Positions 1 to 11,373 of a stretch of DNA of 64,000 nt are shown piece after piece. This DNA comes from Rhizophagus irregularis (lineage: Eukaryota; Glomeromycota; Glomeromycetes; Glomerales; Glomeraceae), in contig NC_089433.1 of assembly GCF_026210795.1 (NCBI RefSeq), forward strand, positions 4,923,001 to 4,987,000. Direction: 5' to 3'. The translations under genes were made by a program, and so were the position numbers. Each line of letters begins with the position of its first letter. The first letter of the stretch is position 1. The notes under the pieces were generated by a model, which searched no databases, was not told the DNA's origin, and saw nothing but the letters and a program-made list of their open reading frames with translations.

Positions 1-572
1 AAAGTCACAAAAATTCTTTTAACGTTAAATTTTTATTGTTTGTTTTTTTTGTTGTTTTTTTAAAAAAAAAGTTTCCCTTATTTAATTATAGACTTTCAAC
101 AGAATTAGATTGTTTTATATAGTTGCGATAGTAAATTTCAAGATGTTATTATACTGTATAAAGTTTTTGTATATAAAAGAAATATTTATTGGAATCAAGT
201 TTATGCTTATAAGTCAGGGAGTTTGTTTATGCTTTTATATTGAAAAAAAGAAATAAATACAAGAAATGAGTCATCATTTGTTTCGTTATCAAGTTTTTGG
301 CCAATAATGAATCGGTCACATGACTTAAACGTTACTTACGTGTATTGTATACAATTGATTATCTAATGTGAATCTTTTTTTTTTTCTCTCGACTTTTTGT
401 CAAAAAAATAAAAATGAATCAAACTAAATTAAACAAACATAGATTATCATCTGTCTCTGGTAATTTCTTTTTTTTTAAAAAAAAAATATAAGAAATTTGA
501 AGGAATATTCGATTAATTTATAAATATTATCCTATTTTATTATAAGAATATAATCATAGTGAAAGACGACAT
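1..572. other. AT-rich upstream region
   Basis: I see no gene here. The sequence is A/T homopolymer-rich and runs into the likely promoter and 5' leader of the zinc-finger gene that starts at 573. Confidence 0.5.
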
Positions 573-1600
573 ATGAATTTAGATGATATTTTGAATTATT
601 CCAATTTCTCTAACTCTTCTAAAAGGTCGTAAGTAAGATTCTAGTTTAAATATATTAATATTAAATAAATACATATTTTCTTTTTAAAAAAAATTTTGCA
701 TTTTGCTTTTTTTTAAAACAAAAAATTAATATTTTCTTTTATTTTTCTATTCTTAGAAGTAATATGACGAAATTATTTTCTTCCGATGGGAATGAAATCA
801 ATAATAGTAATTATTTCTTTAATAGTTGGCCTGAATCATCTAATAATAATGAAGAGGATAATAATAGTGAAGAAGATGATGATACTAGCAATACTGATAA
901 TAGTGATAATAGTGATAATAGTAATGATAGTAATGATAAGGATAGTATTTGTATAAAGAGTTTTAGTAGTGATGAAGATTCCAGTCTTGATGATAATAAT
1001 TCAAGTGGTGATTATTCAGATTATTCCTCAAATAATAGTGATAAAATAGATGATAAAACGAATGATAATTATCATTATCATTTAGAATCAACCAAAAATT
1101 CCAATAATGAAAGAAAAAAAAGATCTCTCAAAGGTGATACAAAATCCACGAGTTCGAAAAATGAAAAACCTTACAAATGTTATGTATTAGGATGTGAAAA
1201 GAGTTTTAAAAGTTTTGGTAATTTATCAAATCATGAAAGAATTCATATCGATAAAAAACGACTTTATGAACGTAATAAATCAGAACGTGAAAGCGAGAAG
1301 AAATATAAACGTTCGAACAATTCGAAAGAACGTAAAAGTGAGAAGAACTTTACACGTTCGAATAATTCAACAAAGCGAAAAATTGGGGAAAAAACTTATG
1401 AATGTAATGAACCAGGTTGTGAAAGGAAATATACGAGTATAAGTAGTTTAAAAGTTCATAGAAGAATTCATACAAATGAAAAACCATATAAATGTGCGGA
1501 ATTAGGATGTAATGGGGTATTTAGAAGTTTATATTTTTTACGATTACATAGCAAAAAGTTGAATCATAATGGTTATAGTTATACAAAATATAATAATTAA
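573..1600 (+). CDS. C2H2 zinc-finger protein, two exons
   Basis: Probable nuclear DNA-binding protein. The reading frame from 764 extends upstream through an intron (629-756, donor GTAAGT, acceptor TTCTTAG) to an ATG at 573. Exons 573-628 and 757-1600 join in phase with no stop and give 299 residues. The first ~125 residues are acidic and rich in Asp, Asn and Ser, like an activation or disordered domain. Three fingers follow in the spliced numbering: C160/C165/H178/H182, C235/C240/H253/H257 and C265/C270/H283/H289, the last with a wider H-x5-H. The C-x4-C spacing and the TNEKPYKC linker are typical of TFIIIA/Zap-like fungal fingers. Fingers 1 and 2 are separated by a ~50-residue Lys/Arg/Ser linker with internal repetition. 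The target is unknown. If the intron model is wrong, the start is the ATG at 764 (278 residues). Confidence 0.85.
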
Positions 1601-1815
1601 GATATATTCTATATGTTTATTTCAAAAAGAATAAAAATAATTTTATTTGATATCTATATCTTTTAAGAAATGCATATTCCTTATGTGAAATACACCTTGA
1701 GATAGTCTATTTTATAGTATTGGAATAATTAAATTAATCAACGAAAAGAAAGACTGATTTTATTTTATATTATCGAACCTGATTTTCGTTCCATCATCTG
1801 CATCGAACCACCCTA

Positions 1816-2110
1816 GCGTCGCCTCCAAAAAATGGTAGCCGGTTCTAATTTGCCGGGTTACATATATTATTGAGAGGTGATAAATAATACGTGACATTTA
1901 GTACTTTACGTATAAAAAATTTTCTAAGTCCTCAGAATAATTATAAAATTAAAGAACGTTAGGGTGTGACATTATGTGACGAATTCCTAACCCTAATCCC
2001 TTACCCTAATCCTAATCCTAATCCCCTTACCCTAATCCCAACCCTAATCCTAACCCCTAACACTAAAGAACCGGCAAAATAATCCGGCTACCATTTTTTG
2101 GAGGCGACGC
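1816..2110. mobile_element. MITE with ~40-bp TIRs, TA duplication and telomere-like core
   Basis: The ends are near-perfect inverted repeats starting GCGTCGCCTCCAAAAAATGG, and both are bounded by TA (1814-1815 and 2111-2112), as in Tc1/mariner insertions. The core at about 1980-2065 is a degenerate run of CCCTAA-like telomere units. An 11-bp direct repeat (CATCTGCATCG) lies outside both ends. There is no coding capacity, so any transposase would have to act in trans. Confidence 0.75.
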
Positions 2111-2130
2111 TATGGTCGTCATCTGCATCG

Positions 2131-3055
2131 GTTCAAATCACATGACCCAAAAAAGAAACGTATTCATACATGCTGCCAGTTTTTAAAAACCGGATTTTTT
2201 TCAAAATTTTTTCTTTGTTCTCTTCAGCTTTAAGCTCAGAATTTTTTCCCTTCCTTCCGGCTCTTTTAAGGTTGGGGTTTTTTTTAATAATTTTAATAAT
2301 TTTTTTTCCTTTCACGGTTTTTTAAAACTGTTTTAATTTATTTTTTTTCTTTTGCCTTTTTTCATTTTTCATTTTTGTTCTTTCCCCTTTGGTTTGGATC
2401 AGTTATCGGATTAACGCTGTGGTGCTATGGTGAACGCCTTTATTTTCATTTGCACGAATATACAGTATATAGGCAAAAAATAAATTTTGGACTCAAGATC
2501 AAAAGTCCACTCTCCGAATAGCTCGTTAGGTATTTAATTAAAAAAAAACAGTGTATAGAGTATATTTATGAATAATGGTCGTTGTTAATAATTTATATTA
2601 ATATTAATAAAAATTCGTATGTATTTATCCAATTAAGCTGACATAACTTTGAATGTTTAATGTATTTTTTCATCTTATAATGGCAGAATGTTCAAACTTT
2701 ACTGTGAGTTTGAATTTGTTTATTACATAATAATCTATGAAAATAATATCGGGATTCTAACTAACTAATTAAAATTGTGATATTCTTGATCACGATTTTG
2801 ATGACTCATTTTCTTTGAAAAATTACATTCAATTTTTACTCGAAGTATTGTGATCAAAGTAATCATGTGTTTTACACGTACTATCTGAGCTTAACATTGA
2901 TTACTTGCAACTGATTGTTTTTCGTGTTTTCGCGTTTTCACATGTATTACGGGAGATCTGAAAGTATATGAGTCATTGCAAATGAGTCATGAGTCATGAG
3001 TGTTTGTATACCAAAAAATATGTATAAAAGGCCCTACTATTTATACTTTATTGGT
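2131..3055. other. AT-rich intergenic region
   Basis: I see no gene. A T-rich block at 2190-2390 has an open frame on the minus strand only because it lacks stop triplets. ATGAGTCATGAG repeats lie near 2985-3000, and a related ATGAGTCATGA segment occurs near 30760. Confidence 0.45.
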
Positions 3056-3855
3056 TAGTCTTCTCTTTTTTTAGGCTTCCTCTTTTTTTCAAACTTTTTT
3101 ACTTTTCTTTTTTCTCTTTCTTTTTTCGGTCTTTTTTTAGGGCGTGGGTGTGTTAGAGTAATATATTTTGTTAAGTCATTCATTTTGTTAACTTAAGTTC
3201 TCCCTCTTTTTTATGTCACCTCTTTTTTTCAAACTTTTCTTTTTTTCTAGGTCTTTTTTTTCGGTCTTCTCAATAAAATTACGTGATATGATTTATTTTC
3301 AGAAAAATACATGTGCAAAACGTATTATTTGATTTGTCTTCTCTCTTTTTTCAGTCTTCATACTTTTTATTAGGTCTTCTCTTTTTTTTCAGACCTTTTC
3401 TTTCTTTCAAGTTTTGCCTTCTCTTTTTTAGGACTCCGATTTTTTTCAGTCTTTTTCTTTCTTCCAAGTTTTGTCCTTTCTTTTTTTGGGTTTATTTTTC
3501 TCAGACTTCTCTTTTTCATCCTTTTTTTTTTATTTCGTCATCCTTTTTTTTTCATTTCGTCGTCCTTTTTTTCATTTCGTCATCCTTTTTTTTCGGTTTG
3601 TCATCCTTTTTTTTATTCGTCATCCTTTTTTTTTCGTTTTGTCATCCTTTTTTTTCATTTTGTCATCTTTTTTTTGTTTTGTCGTCCCTTTTTTTTGTTT
3701 CGTCATCTTTTTTTTTTCATTTCATCATCCTTTTTTTTTGTTTCATCGTCTTTTTTTCACTTCATCATCTTTTTTCTTTCGTTTTGTCATCTATTTTTTG
3801 TCATCTTTTTTTAGGTCTATCTTCTCTCTGTCTAGGTCTTCTCTTTATTGGGTCT
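3056..3855. repeat. Polypyrimidine tract with degenerate TTCGTCATCC tandem repeat
   Basis: This ~800-bp stretch is almost all C and T on the plus strand. Between about 3530 and 3790 it is built from 20-25-bp units of the type TTCGTCATCCTTTTTTTT. The apparent Phe/Ser/Leu-rich reading frames are a consequence of this composition. A related block in the opposite orientation lies at about 30620-30740. Confidence 0.8.
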
Positions 3856-4455
3856 TCTTTTGGCCAAAGGTATGTTGAACTGTTTTTCGTAAAGCTATCT
3901 GGTGAAGGTGAACAAGTGGATGCAATGATCAAGGAAGTTACGGCAACCTTGTGAGCTGGCAGGTTTATCTATGATAACTCTGTTATCTGACGGACCTGGC
4001 TGAGATACGAATAAGATCTTCTCAGTGTTGAGGTCTACTATTCCACAATGAGGAATAGTTATGTGTCTTCCTCAACTTTGACTCATGCAATTGATTTGTT
4101 CTCATTGAGGACTTTGGATTCAGAGAACTGGAAGCGCTTCGTGGCCACAGTTTTACTGTGAACGTCCTTCTCTGTTTTCAGAATTTCTGGATGATAACAA
4201 ATCTCTTGTGTGTCCAGGAGAGATGTCAGTGAAAGGACACAATAACCTAAAGCTGTGTTTTTGTAAGTTCTTTCAAACAGATACTTGTAGCTATACCTTT
4301 TATTGTGCAGTTTTCAGGAACGGACGGTGAAAATATCGACACTAATATATAGGAAGAAGATCCGAACTGCTTTGTTATGTTACTTGATACTTTAGAAGGA
4401 TACTGCCTCACATCACTACCAGATGGTGGAATGAAATTCTTAAGTTGAGTACTTA
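3856..4455. other. GC-elevated unknown island
   Basis: This block has visibly higher GC content than its AT-rich surroundings. Short frames are open on both strands, including about 70 codons at 4247-4459 on the minus strand, but I recognise no family. It could be a degraded transposon or a gene relic. Confidence 0.3.
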
Positions 4456-4974
4456 GCAAAAGCTAATCATCCTTTTTAATTTATAGATGTCCTGCAAGAA
4501 ATTTGTAATAACAACATTTAGTTAAAATGAAGTGTTGGAGGAAAAAATATGTTTTTTGTAATAATAATAATTTCTAATTTTTTTTTTTATTTCAAATTAA
4601 TTTCAAAATGTAATTTCATCATTTTGGTCAAATAAATCATCTTTTGTTATTTATATGGAAAGCTACTTAAATATTAATTTAGAAAAAATTTAAAAATTTT
4701 ACAATTTGGTTTTTTATAAAATCATGTATAATAAAATTTATTGGCATTTTTTATTTTTTTATTATTATTATAAAATAGAATATAATACAAAATAAAAAAT
4801 TTTTTATAAGTAAGAAAATACAAATTGGTTTTTTAAAATTAATAATACTAAAAAATTACTAGTGTTAAATAGTATTCTATTATATTTTGTATGATTAGAA
4901 CTTTATACCAACTGAATATGTAATTTTTTTAAATTTACAAATTACATATTTATCATTTTTTACTATTAATTGGT
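4456..4974. other. AT-rich spacer
   Basis: Very AT-rich with no coding signal. I see nothing specific. Confidence 0.5.
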
Positions 4975-5420
4975 CCTTCAATGACCATCATGATCGGATG
5001 ATCCTCTAATAATGTGAGAATGATAATAATATTTTTCATAGTAAGAACTATCATGATCCTCCAATAATGTGAGGACAATGATGTCCTCCATGGTAAGGAC
5101 CATCATGGTCCTCTAATAATGCGAGGACAATAATGTCCTCCATGGTGAGGATCATCATGGTCCTCCAATAATGTGCGTACAATAATGTCCTCCATGTTGA
5201 GGACTATCATGTTCCTCCAATAATGCGCGGACAATAATGTCCTCCATTGGTGAGGACCATCATGGTCCTCCAATAATGTGCGGACAATAATGTCCTCCAT
5301 GGTGAGGACCACCATGGTCCTACAAAGTGAGGATAGTAATGTCCTCCATAATAATGAGGACTAACATGGTCTATTGTCCTCAATATGAGAATGATAATGT
5401 CCTTGATGGTGAGGTTCAGT
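4975..5420. repeat. 52-bp minisatellite made of two palindromic half-units
   Basis: CATCATGG-type landmarks recur at 5101, 5153, 5205, 5258 and 5310, giving a 52-bp period (one 53). Each unit holds two similar ~26-bp halves, GTCCTCCATGGTGAGGAC and GTCCTCCAATAATGTGCGGAC, and each half is self-complementary. Units decay towards both edges. The open frame on the minus strand is a product of the repeat. Confidence 0.9.
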
Positions 5421-6287
5421 ATGGTCCGTTATTATGGACAATAATATCTTTACTTTTAGACCAATCAGAACCCGTGGGCTGTATATGCCCATGGGTAGTT
5501 TATAAGCTAGGATCTGGTGCGCAAACACATTCTTTGTAACGCTTTATTTTTAGCAACACATTTTGTAACACTTTGTCACCATTTATATATACAGTATATG
5601 TGAACAGTAATAGTACATTGGTACATCATCTATTTCATCAATTCAATGATTTAACGTGTAAAAATGCTCTTATATATTTTAGTTTTATTTTCTTTTTATG
5701 AAAATATTGCTCACATATAATACGTTTGATAAATTTGAGAAAATAAAATTTTATTTGTCCCAGGAAATCAGAGATCGACACATATTTACGTCTTCAAGGC
5801 ATGATGTAATTTCACCTGAAATAAAGAGCAACATGACCGTTCTTCGGCAATATCTGTAGTTCGGTCTTAAAAATCTTGGATATCAACCGCGGCAGTGCCC
5901 TATTTCAAAGACTAATTGATATTCTTGTAATGACATGTATTTTTAATATTGATTTATGATTCAATCTTTTTGAAATAAATACAGTAGATTGATACGAATT
6001 TATATTAAAATATTTACAACTAAATTTATTATGAAATCAATATAGATTAAAATAAATAAATTAATTAATAATTAGTTTAACTAGTTATAGTATCATAAAA
6101 TATCATATAAATAAAATCAACCGACTTGCTCACAGACTTAGGATATTAGCTAAATTTGGATGCATATTTTTTTTTTTAAATGGATGAGAATGAAAAAGGA
6201 TTTGGCAACTAGGAACGAATAAATAAACGCAATATTCTTGATGAAATGATGGCTTTACTATTCCGGTTACTGAATAAATTTTGAAGA
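5421..6287. other. Intergenic region
   Basis: No supported gene. A moderately GC-rich patch at 5760-5910 and a segment at 5460-5540 look like old repeat debris. The remainder is AT-rich. Confidence 0.4.
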
Positions 6288-7193
6288 TTATACATTGGAT
6301 GGAAGTTTAGGCAATTTGAGCTTTTCTTGTGTTAAAGGCGGCTGCAAAGTGGGTAATACGTAAAGATTTTGTTGATAAAAAAGAGGTCGGGGAAGATCCA
6401 CGGTAGAATCAGAAGGATTATTAAAGATATAAGAGATGGTAGGCAATGATGGACGATTTTGTGGGCTAAAAGTAAAAGGATAATTATAAGTGGTAAAAGT
6501 TCTTGTAGAGGTAGGAATGTTTGTAATATTAGAAGGAGATGACAAAATCACGTCATTATCTGTTCCCTTTTTACATCTTTGTTTTGAATACCAATGATTT
6601 TTTAACATATTCTCAGATCGGTAAAGACCAAATTGATTTTTTAAATCTTGACGCAGGTTTTTCCAACAAATTGTACCATCTTCTGTTCTATTGAGCGAAA
6701 TCCAATTATCAATATATTGTTTTTCATAATCATATAAATTATGTTGACATACTATAAATAAAGTAAATTAAATTTACTCTATTTTTTTTTATTAGAAAAA
6801 AAAAACTGACGAAATTATATGTTCTTACCTTCAGGATCGAGGTAATTGCGCCAATAATGACAAAGTTGACGAGCATTATATGTAAATATTTTGGTTAATT
6901 TTGCGAATGGATCGCGTGTTCCAACACGTTTCAATTCAACCATATGATTTAAAAACATTTTCTTCTATAAAATTTATTGAATATACAATACCGTAAATTA
7001 GTGTCACCAGTTCTTGTCTATTACAAGTAACACTCACAAAGGTGTTTAAGAATACGAATAATTATTATATTTATTATATAATTAGTATATGAATTTAACA
7101 AAAAAAAATAATATTTAAAAGATCACTTGCAAAAAATAAGCTACCAAAAAAAAAAATTCTACTTACTTCTTCTTCAGATAAAACCACTTTCAT
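6288..7193 (-). CDS. Myb/SANT-like DNA-binding protein, three exons
   Basis: Only the last exon has a long open frame. Assembling the minus strand gives exons 7193-7167, 6964-6829 and 6751-6288, with donors GTAAGT and GTAAG and acceptors TATAG. The phases match and the product has 208 residues. Residues ~1-55 form a first Myb-like repeat ending NARQLCHYWRNYLDP, which resembles the Q-C-R-E-R-W-x-N-x-L-x-P recognition helix of Myb proteins. Residues ~58-112 form a second repeat ending RSENMLKNHWYSKQR, the usual K-N-H-W-x-S motif. The remaining ~95 residues are Ser/Thr/Pro-rich and probably disordered. The likely role is nuclear sequence-specific DNA binding; the targets are unknown. The family assignment rests on motif memory. 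Confidence 0.85.
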
Positions 7194-8435
7194 TTTTTAA
7201 GTTGCGAATAATGTATTATTAACGTAAATTTAATATTTATATTTGGATATTAGATAAAGACGGTTTTAAAATTTATGAGTCATAGATAAATATTATGATC
7301 ACACAACATCACACGGCAACAAATATTAAATTATCTGTTTATGTCATAAGGTATTAATAAGAATTCAAAAATTATTAAGTGGTCTAAAAATAGAAGATTT
7401 TAATGATTATGTCACACAAAGTTAACAATCAAAAATCCGTAACACTAAACATTGCTTCAATAATTGTTTATTACAATAAGAATTTTATTTGTAAAATCAG
7501 AAGCATAATCAATATTTATTAATTTCTGTCTTACGCAATTAAACCTTTTCATAACATCATCTGTTTGTGTGAATGTATCAAATTTGCAGCAGCATAAATA
7601 ATTTAACAAATTAGATGAGATTATTTACATTTTATAACTTGATAAGTTGCGGATAAATATTTTGGCATTAATCATTATGTAGCTTATTAATTATGGTCTC
7701 AAGTAAAAGTAGTCGTTTTGCAAGTGAAAATTGTAAAACCTTGATTACTTTATAAGATAATAACTGAACATATTTTTATTTACGAACAATTGTCTAAATA
7801 ATATGTTAATTTAAATGTTATTTAACTTTTTCTTAACTTCTGGCACCCAGTTTCTATAACCTTTTGGTACCCACATCAGTTCCTGTATTATTTATTTTAT
7901 AATTATCAAGATAAAGACGTCCACAATTATTAAGCAATAACAGGTGCGGCAACAACAAGTATATTATTCATCTACAATTACTTTCACTCCAAAATCTATT
8001 ACAACTTGAACACCGTTTAACACATCCTTGTTCTAGAACAACTCCTACATTTTTCATTAAATGATAAAATAACACCCACCTACAATACGGACCACCAGCA
8101 GCTGCGGGTCTAGCGGTTGTAGACGGGAAAAAGCATGATTTGGTTTCGACACTTTGCATCTAATGACTTATAATTCCATATTCATAGAGTGTGCTACTTA
8201 AGTATACTTATTCAATAGAATAAATTATTCATTGCCATTTTTTAAAAATGAATGTCATCGTTCCTGTAACATTTAAATACTTTAACCGCAGTAAAGCATG
8301 TGACTTTACGTTACTCAAATAGCCGCAGGCGCAGACCATTCTACCTTCCTTTTTTGAATATTGTGTGACTATATGTATTCATTTAAATAACCATTTAAAA
8401 CCGAAAAAAAAATAAAAAAAAATACAAATAAAATA
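7194..8435. other. Intergenic region
   Basis: AT-rich, with no gene I can support. A 63-codon minus-strand frame at 7968-8159 lies in a slightly GC-richer patch and has several Cys residues but no recognised motif or splice partners. The end of the region serves as upstream DNA for the F-box gene. Confidence 0.4.
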
Positions 8436-9803
8436 ATGTCCAAATTAAACGGAGATATTCTTTATTTGATATTTAAAGAGTTACATAATGACAAAAATAC
8501 TCTTTATTCTTGTCTTTTAATTAATAAAACTTGGTGTGAGATAATTATTCCAACTCTATGGAAAAATCCTTGGAAACATTTAAATTACCAAAAGGTGAAA
8601 GTTTTATTGGATGTTATAATTTCTCATTTTTCAGATGAAAAAAGAAATATTTTAAAGAGTCAAAACATTTATTTTCCAACCAATTCATATAAAAGACCAT
8701 TATTTAATTATATTAGTTTTTGTAAACATTTAAATTTAAATGTTATTAGAAAAATAATTGTAAATTTGGGAGTTGATTGTATTTTAAATGAAATTATTTG
8801 TCTTTTTATAAATGAAAATACAAAATTTACACACCTTTATATACCTCGAAATTTTGTTCATTATATACACCTTATTCCTGGAGCTGAGCATTGTTTCTCA
8901 AATATCGAATTCCTTAGTTGTTATGCGAATATAGATTATTATTTATTGAATGGATTAAAAACGATGTGTAAATCAATTAAAGAATTGGAAATTATTCATG
9001 AGGAGTGTAATAATTATGATATTTCTGAATTAATTAGAACTCAAGAATCTATACTTAATTTTAGTTTTATATCTAATAATATGATAAATGATATGTCATT
9101 TTGCCAATTCCTTGAAAAATCTTTGATTAAACATGCAAATACTATACAACATTTTAAGATGACTAAACCTCCTGCTACGCAAATTCTATCATATTTCACT
9201 AATTTAAAAAGTTTAGAATTGAGCAATCGTTATTATTATTCTGACCAATTATTAAAAAATTTATCTTTACCATTCTTACAAATTTTATATGTCAATTATA
9301 TTCCAGTTATATTATTAGTACCCTTGATTGAAAATACAGATGGTTATCTTAATGAAATAGCTATTTATGATATTAAATATAATGATATTGATTGTAAAAG
9401 AATTATTCAGGCTATTTATACTAAATGTCCAAACCTTAAATATCTTAAGCTTAATTTAAGTAATTATGCTATTTTTGAATTAGAAAAGTTATTAATTAAT
9501 TGTCAATATTTAACTGGATTGTTTATTATTAAGAGTGGTATTTTTAATTGGGATACTTGTTTTGAAATATTATCTAAATCATCGCCAATTGGTTTGTGCA
9601 AGTTTAAATTTGGTTATTTTTGTAATAATATTGAATCAAAATCTTTTAAATCATTTTTTGATAATTGGAAAGGTAGATATCCTATGTTATTACAATTTAG
9701 TCAATTAAATTTAAAAAATTATAATAGCTTAATAGAAAAATACAAGAAAAGAGGAATTATTAAAAAATTTGAAAATGATAAATTTGGAGATTTTGAATGG
9801 TAG
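8436..9803 (+). CDS. F-box protein, Rhizophagus expanded family
   Basis: Probable substrate adaptor of an SCF-type ubiquitin ligase. The protein has 455 residues in one exon. The F-box is N-terminal (residues ~1-45): MSKLNGDILYLIFKELHND, then SCLLINKTWCEIIIPTLWKNPW. The rest contains irregular Leu/Asn-rich repeats resembling LRRs, with segments such as FTNLKSLEL and CPNLKYLKL. The C-terminus ends FGDFEW, which the paralogue at 16863-18275 shares as EDFEWL. The length is usual for this family. The substrate cannot be inferred. Relics of the same family lie at 15.9, 26.2, 46.5 and 62.4 kb, so the locus belongs to an actively duplicating family. Confidence 0.9.
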   Translation: MSKLNGDILYLIFKELHNDKNTLYSCLLINKTWCEIIIPTLWKNPWKHLNYQKVKVLLDVIISHFSDEKRNILKSQNIYFPTNSYKRPLFNYISFCKHLNLNVIRKIIVNLGVDCILNEIICLFINENTKFTHLYIPRNFVHYIHLIPGAEHCFSNIEFLSCYANIDYYLLNGLKTMCKSIKELEIIHEECNNYDISELIRTQESILNFSFISNNMINDMSFCQFLEKSLIKHANTIQHFKMTKPPATQILSYFTNLKSLELSNRYYYSDQLLKNLSLPFLQILYVNYIPVILLVPLIENTDGYLNEIAIYDIKYNDIDCKRIIQAIYTKCPNLKYLKLNLSNYAIFELEKLLINCQYLTGLFIIKSGIFNWDTCFEILSKSSPIGLCKFKFGYFCNNIESKSFKSFFDNWKGRYPMLLQFSQLNLKNYNSLIEKYKKRGIIKKFENDKFGDFEW

Positions 9804-10932
9804 AATTTTAAATATATATTATCAGAAAATGTTGTATAAAAATGATAGTTATTTTATATATTTCTTATTAAAATTTTAACCTTTTATTTTATTTTACTAT
9901 AAGCATAATAAACTTATTTGTTTAAATTTTCTTTATATAAGGTACTGTATATAAAGTATATAAACTGATCCAATACATATGTTCAATTAACAATAACATA
10001 AATGGGAAAATTTCGGGTTGCTATGATAGTAATCGCTATTGTGTCATATATTTTCACATCTCAAACTACTTGAAAAGCAAATAATTCTTATTTCTTGAAA
10101 AGTGCTCCTTTTGAAAAGAAAATTGGCATACAATAATTTTGTAATCTCTCGATTTATAAATTTTGATTAGAATAATTTTTCATTATTTTACATAAAAATT
10201 ATATTATGCTAGGTTATATAATTTAATATTTTGTTTAATAATTATACATTTTTAAAAAGTTCAATTTTGCATATATTACTTCTTTTTTTTTTGTAAAAAT
10301 TCGATTTAATTTTAAAATAAAAATAATTCATTTTTAAGGTTAAATCTACCTTGTGTAGTGTGATTTTCATTCAAGATAAAAATTTTTAGTAATTCCTTTT
10401 TTTATCCAAATATTAAATACATGTATTCTCTTTTAGAGTTATTTAAACACTAGAGATAGATTAGTAAATATTCTACAAATTTCTTAGTTTGTAATTTAAA
10501 TAAATTTTTTTTTTAACTTTTTCAATTATTTAATGTAAATCAAAATAATAAGTAGAGGATCTGAGATATTTGAAATAAGGATATTGAGGTTCGAATATTT
10601 GGGATTCGGAATTCGAGAAATAGGATTTCAGGAAATTGAAGTTCGGGAAATATATAAGGATTCGGGAAATTGTATGTTTCAGAAAAGGTCAGTTCGGGAA
10701 ATTAGTATTCAGGCAATTGACTTCGGGAAAAGATATATTCATGAAAATGGCATTCAGGAAATGGCCCGAAAATGCTTTATAATTATAGGCTTGGTACACA
10801 TGCACTTGTGTATTTTCAAGTTTTAATTTTTTTACATACTACCATAACAATAAGAAAACAGAAATGTCAGTTAAACTAATCTTCCTCTTATTCCATTAGA
10901 AACAAATATGAATATTAAATGATAATACCTAA
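9804..10932. other. Intergenic region with TTCGGGAAAT-type repeats
   Basis: No gene seen. From about 10560 to 10760 the sequence repeats motifs such as ATTCGGGAAAT and GGATTTCAGGAAATTGAAG. A related copy is at 15360-15450, and complementary fragments (GAATCCCGAATCC) occur at 14785-14815 and 63765. The 80-codon frame here is repeat-derived. Confidence 0.5.
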
Positions 10933-11078
10933 TACTTTACAGAAACTTCAAGATCGTAGCGATGGCTTAATGCGCAGTAACTGCATATATGTAATTTCTT
11001 TACGATTACATAATGTGGTCACTATGTATTTATAACGCAGTTACTGCGCATTAAGCCATCGCTACGTTCTGTAAAGTA
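10933..11078. mobile_element. 146-bp palindromic MITE
   Basis: Perfect 30-bp inverted arms begin CGTAGCGATGGCTTAATGCG (10955-10984 and 11037-11066). Outside them is a second 12-bp inverted match, TACTTTACAGAA (10933-10944 and 11067-11078). The left arm has a 10-bp insertion relative to the right. There is no coding content; transcribed, it would fold into a hairpin. Confidence 0.75.
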
Positions 11079-11373
11079 GCTAGTATGGATCTCGATTCAA
11101 TTAATTTAGTTGGTAATATTTTAAATAGATTATAAGAGGAGATAAATATTAATGTTAATTTAAAAAGTAGTAAGCGCAATAAAGGAAAGTGGAATTTGAT
11201 TTTTAATACATAAAAATAAATAATAATTTTCGAACTTGTTAACGTCAAGCCGTATCTACAACGTAACACAATATAGCGCAACTTGAGATACGTCACTAAT
11301 CAAATCATTATATATGTAAAATAAAGAATTATGTAAAAAAAAAAAAATAATAATATATTATCTCTTTCTATCT

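Noticed and set aside
3313-3954. 213-codon Phe/Ser/Leu frame
   Set aside because: Produced by the polypyrimidine tract; low complexity and open in two frames.
5103-5539. Frames of 70 codons on both strands
   Set aside because: Derived from, or overlapping, the 52-bp minisatellite; no independent coding evidence.
7968-8159. 63-codon Cys-containing frame
   Set aside because: No motif, no splice partners and no neighbouring homology; insufficient to call a gene.
10584-10826. 80-codon frame
   Set aside because: Encoded by dispersed TTCGGGAAAT repeats that recur elsewhere without an open frame.
11051-11296. 81-codon minus-strand frame
   Set aside because: Overlaps the right arm of the 10933-11078 palindromic element; no recognisable protein features.
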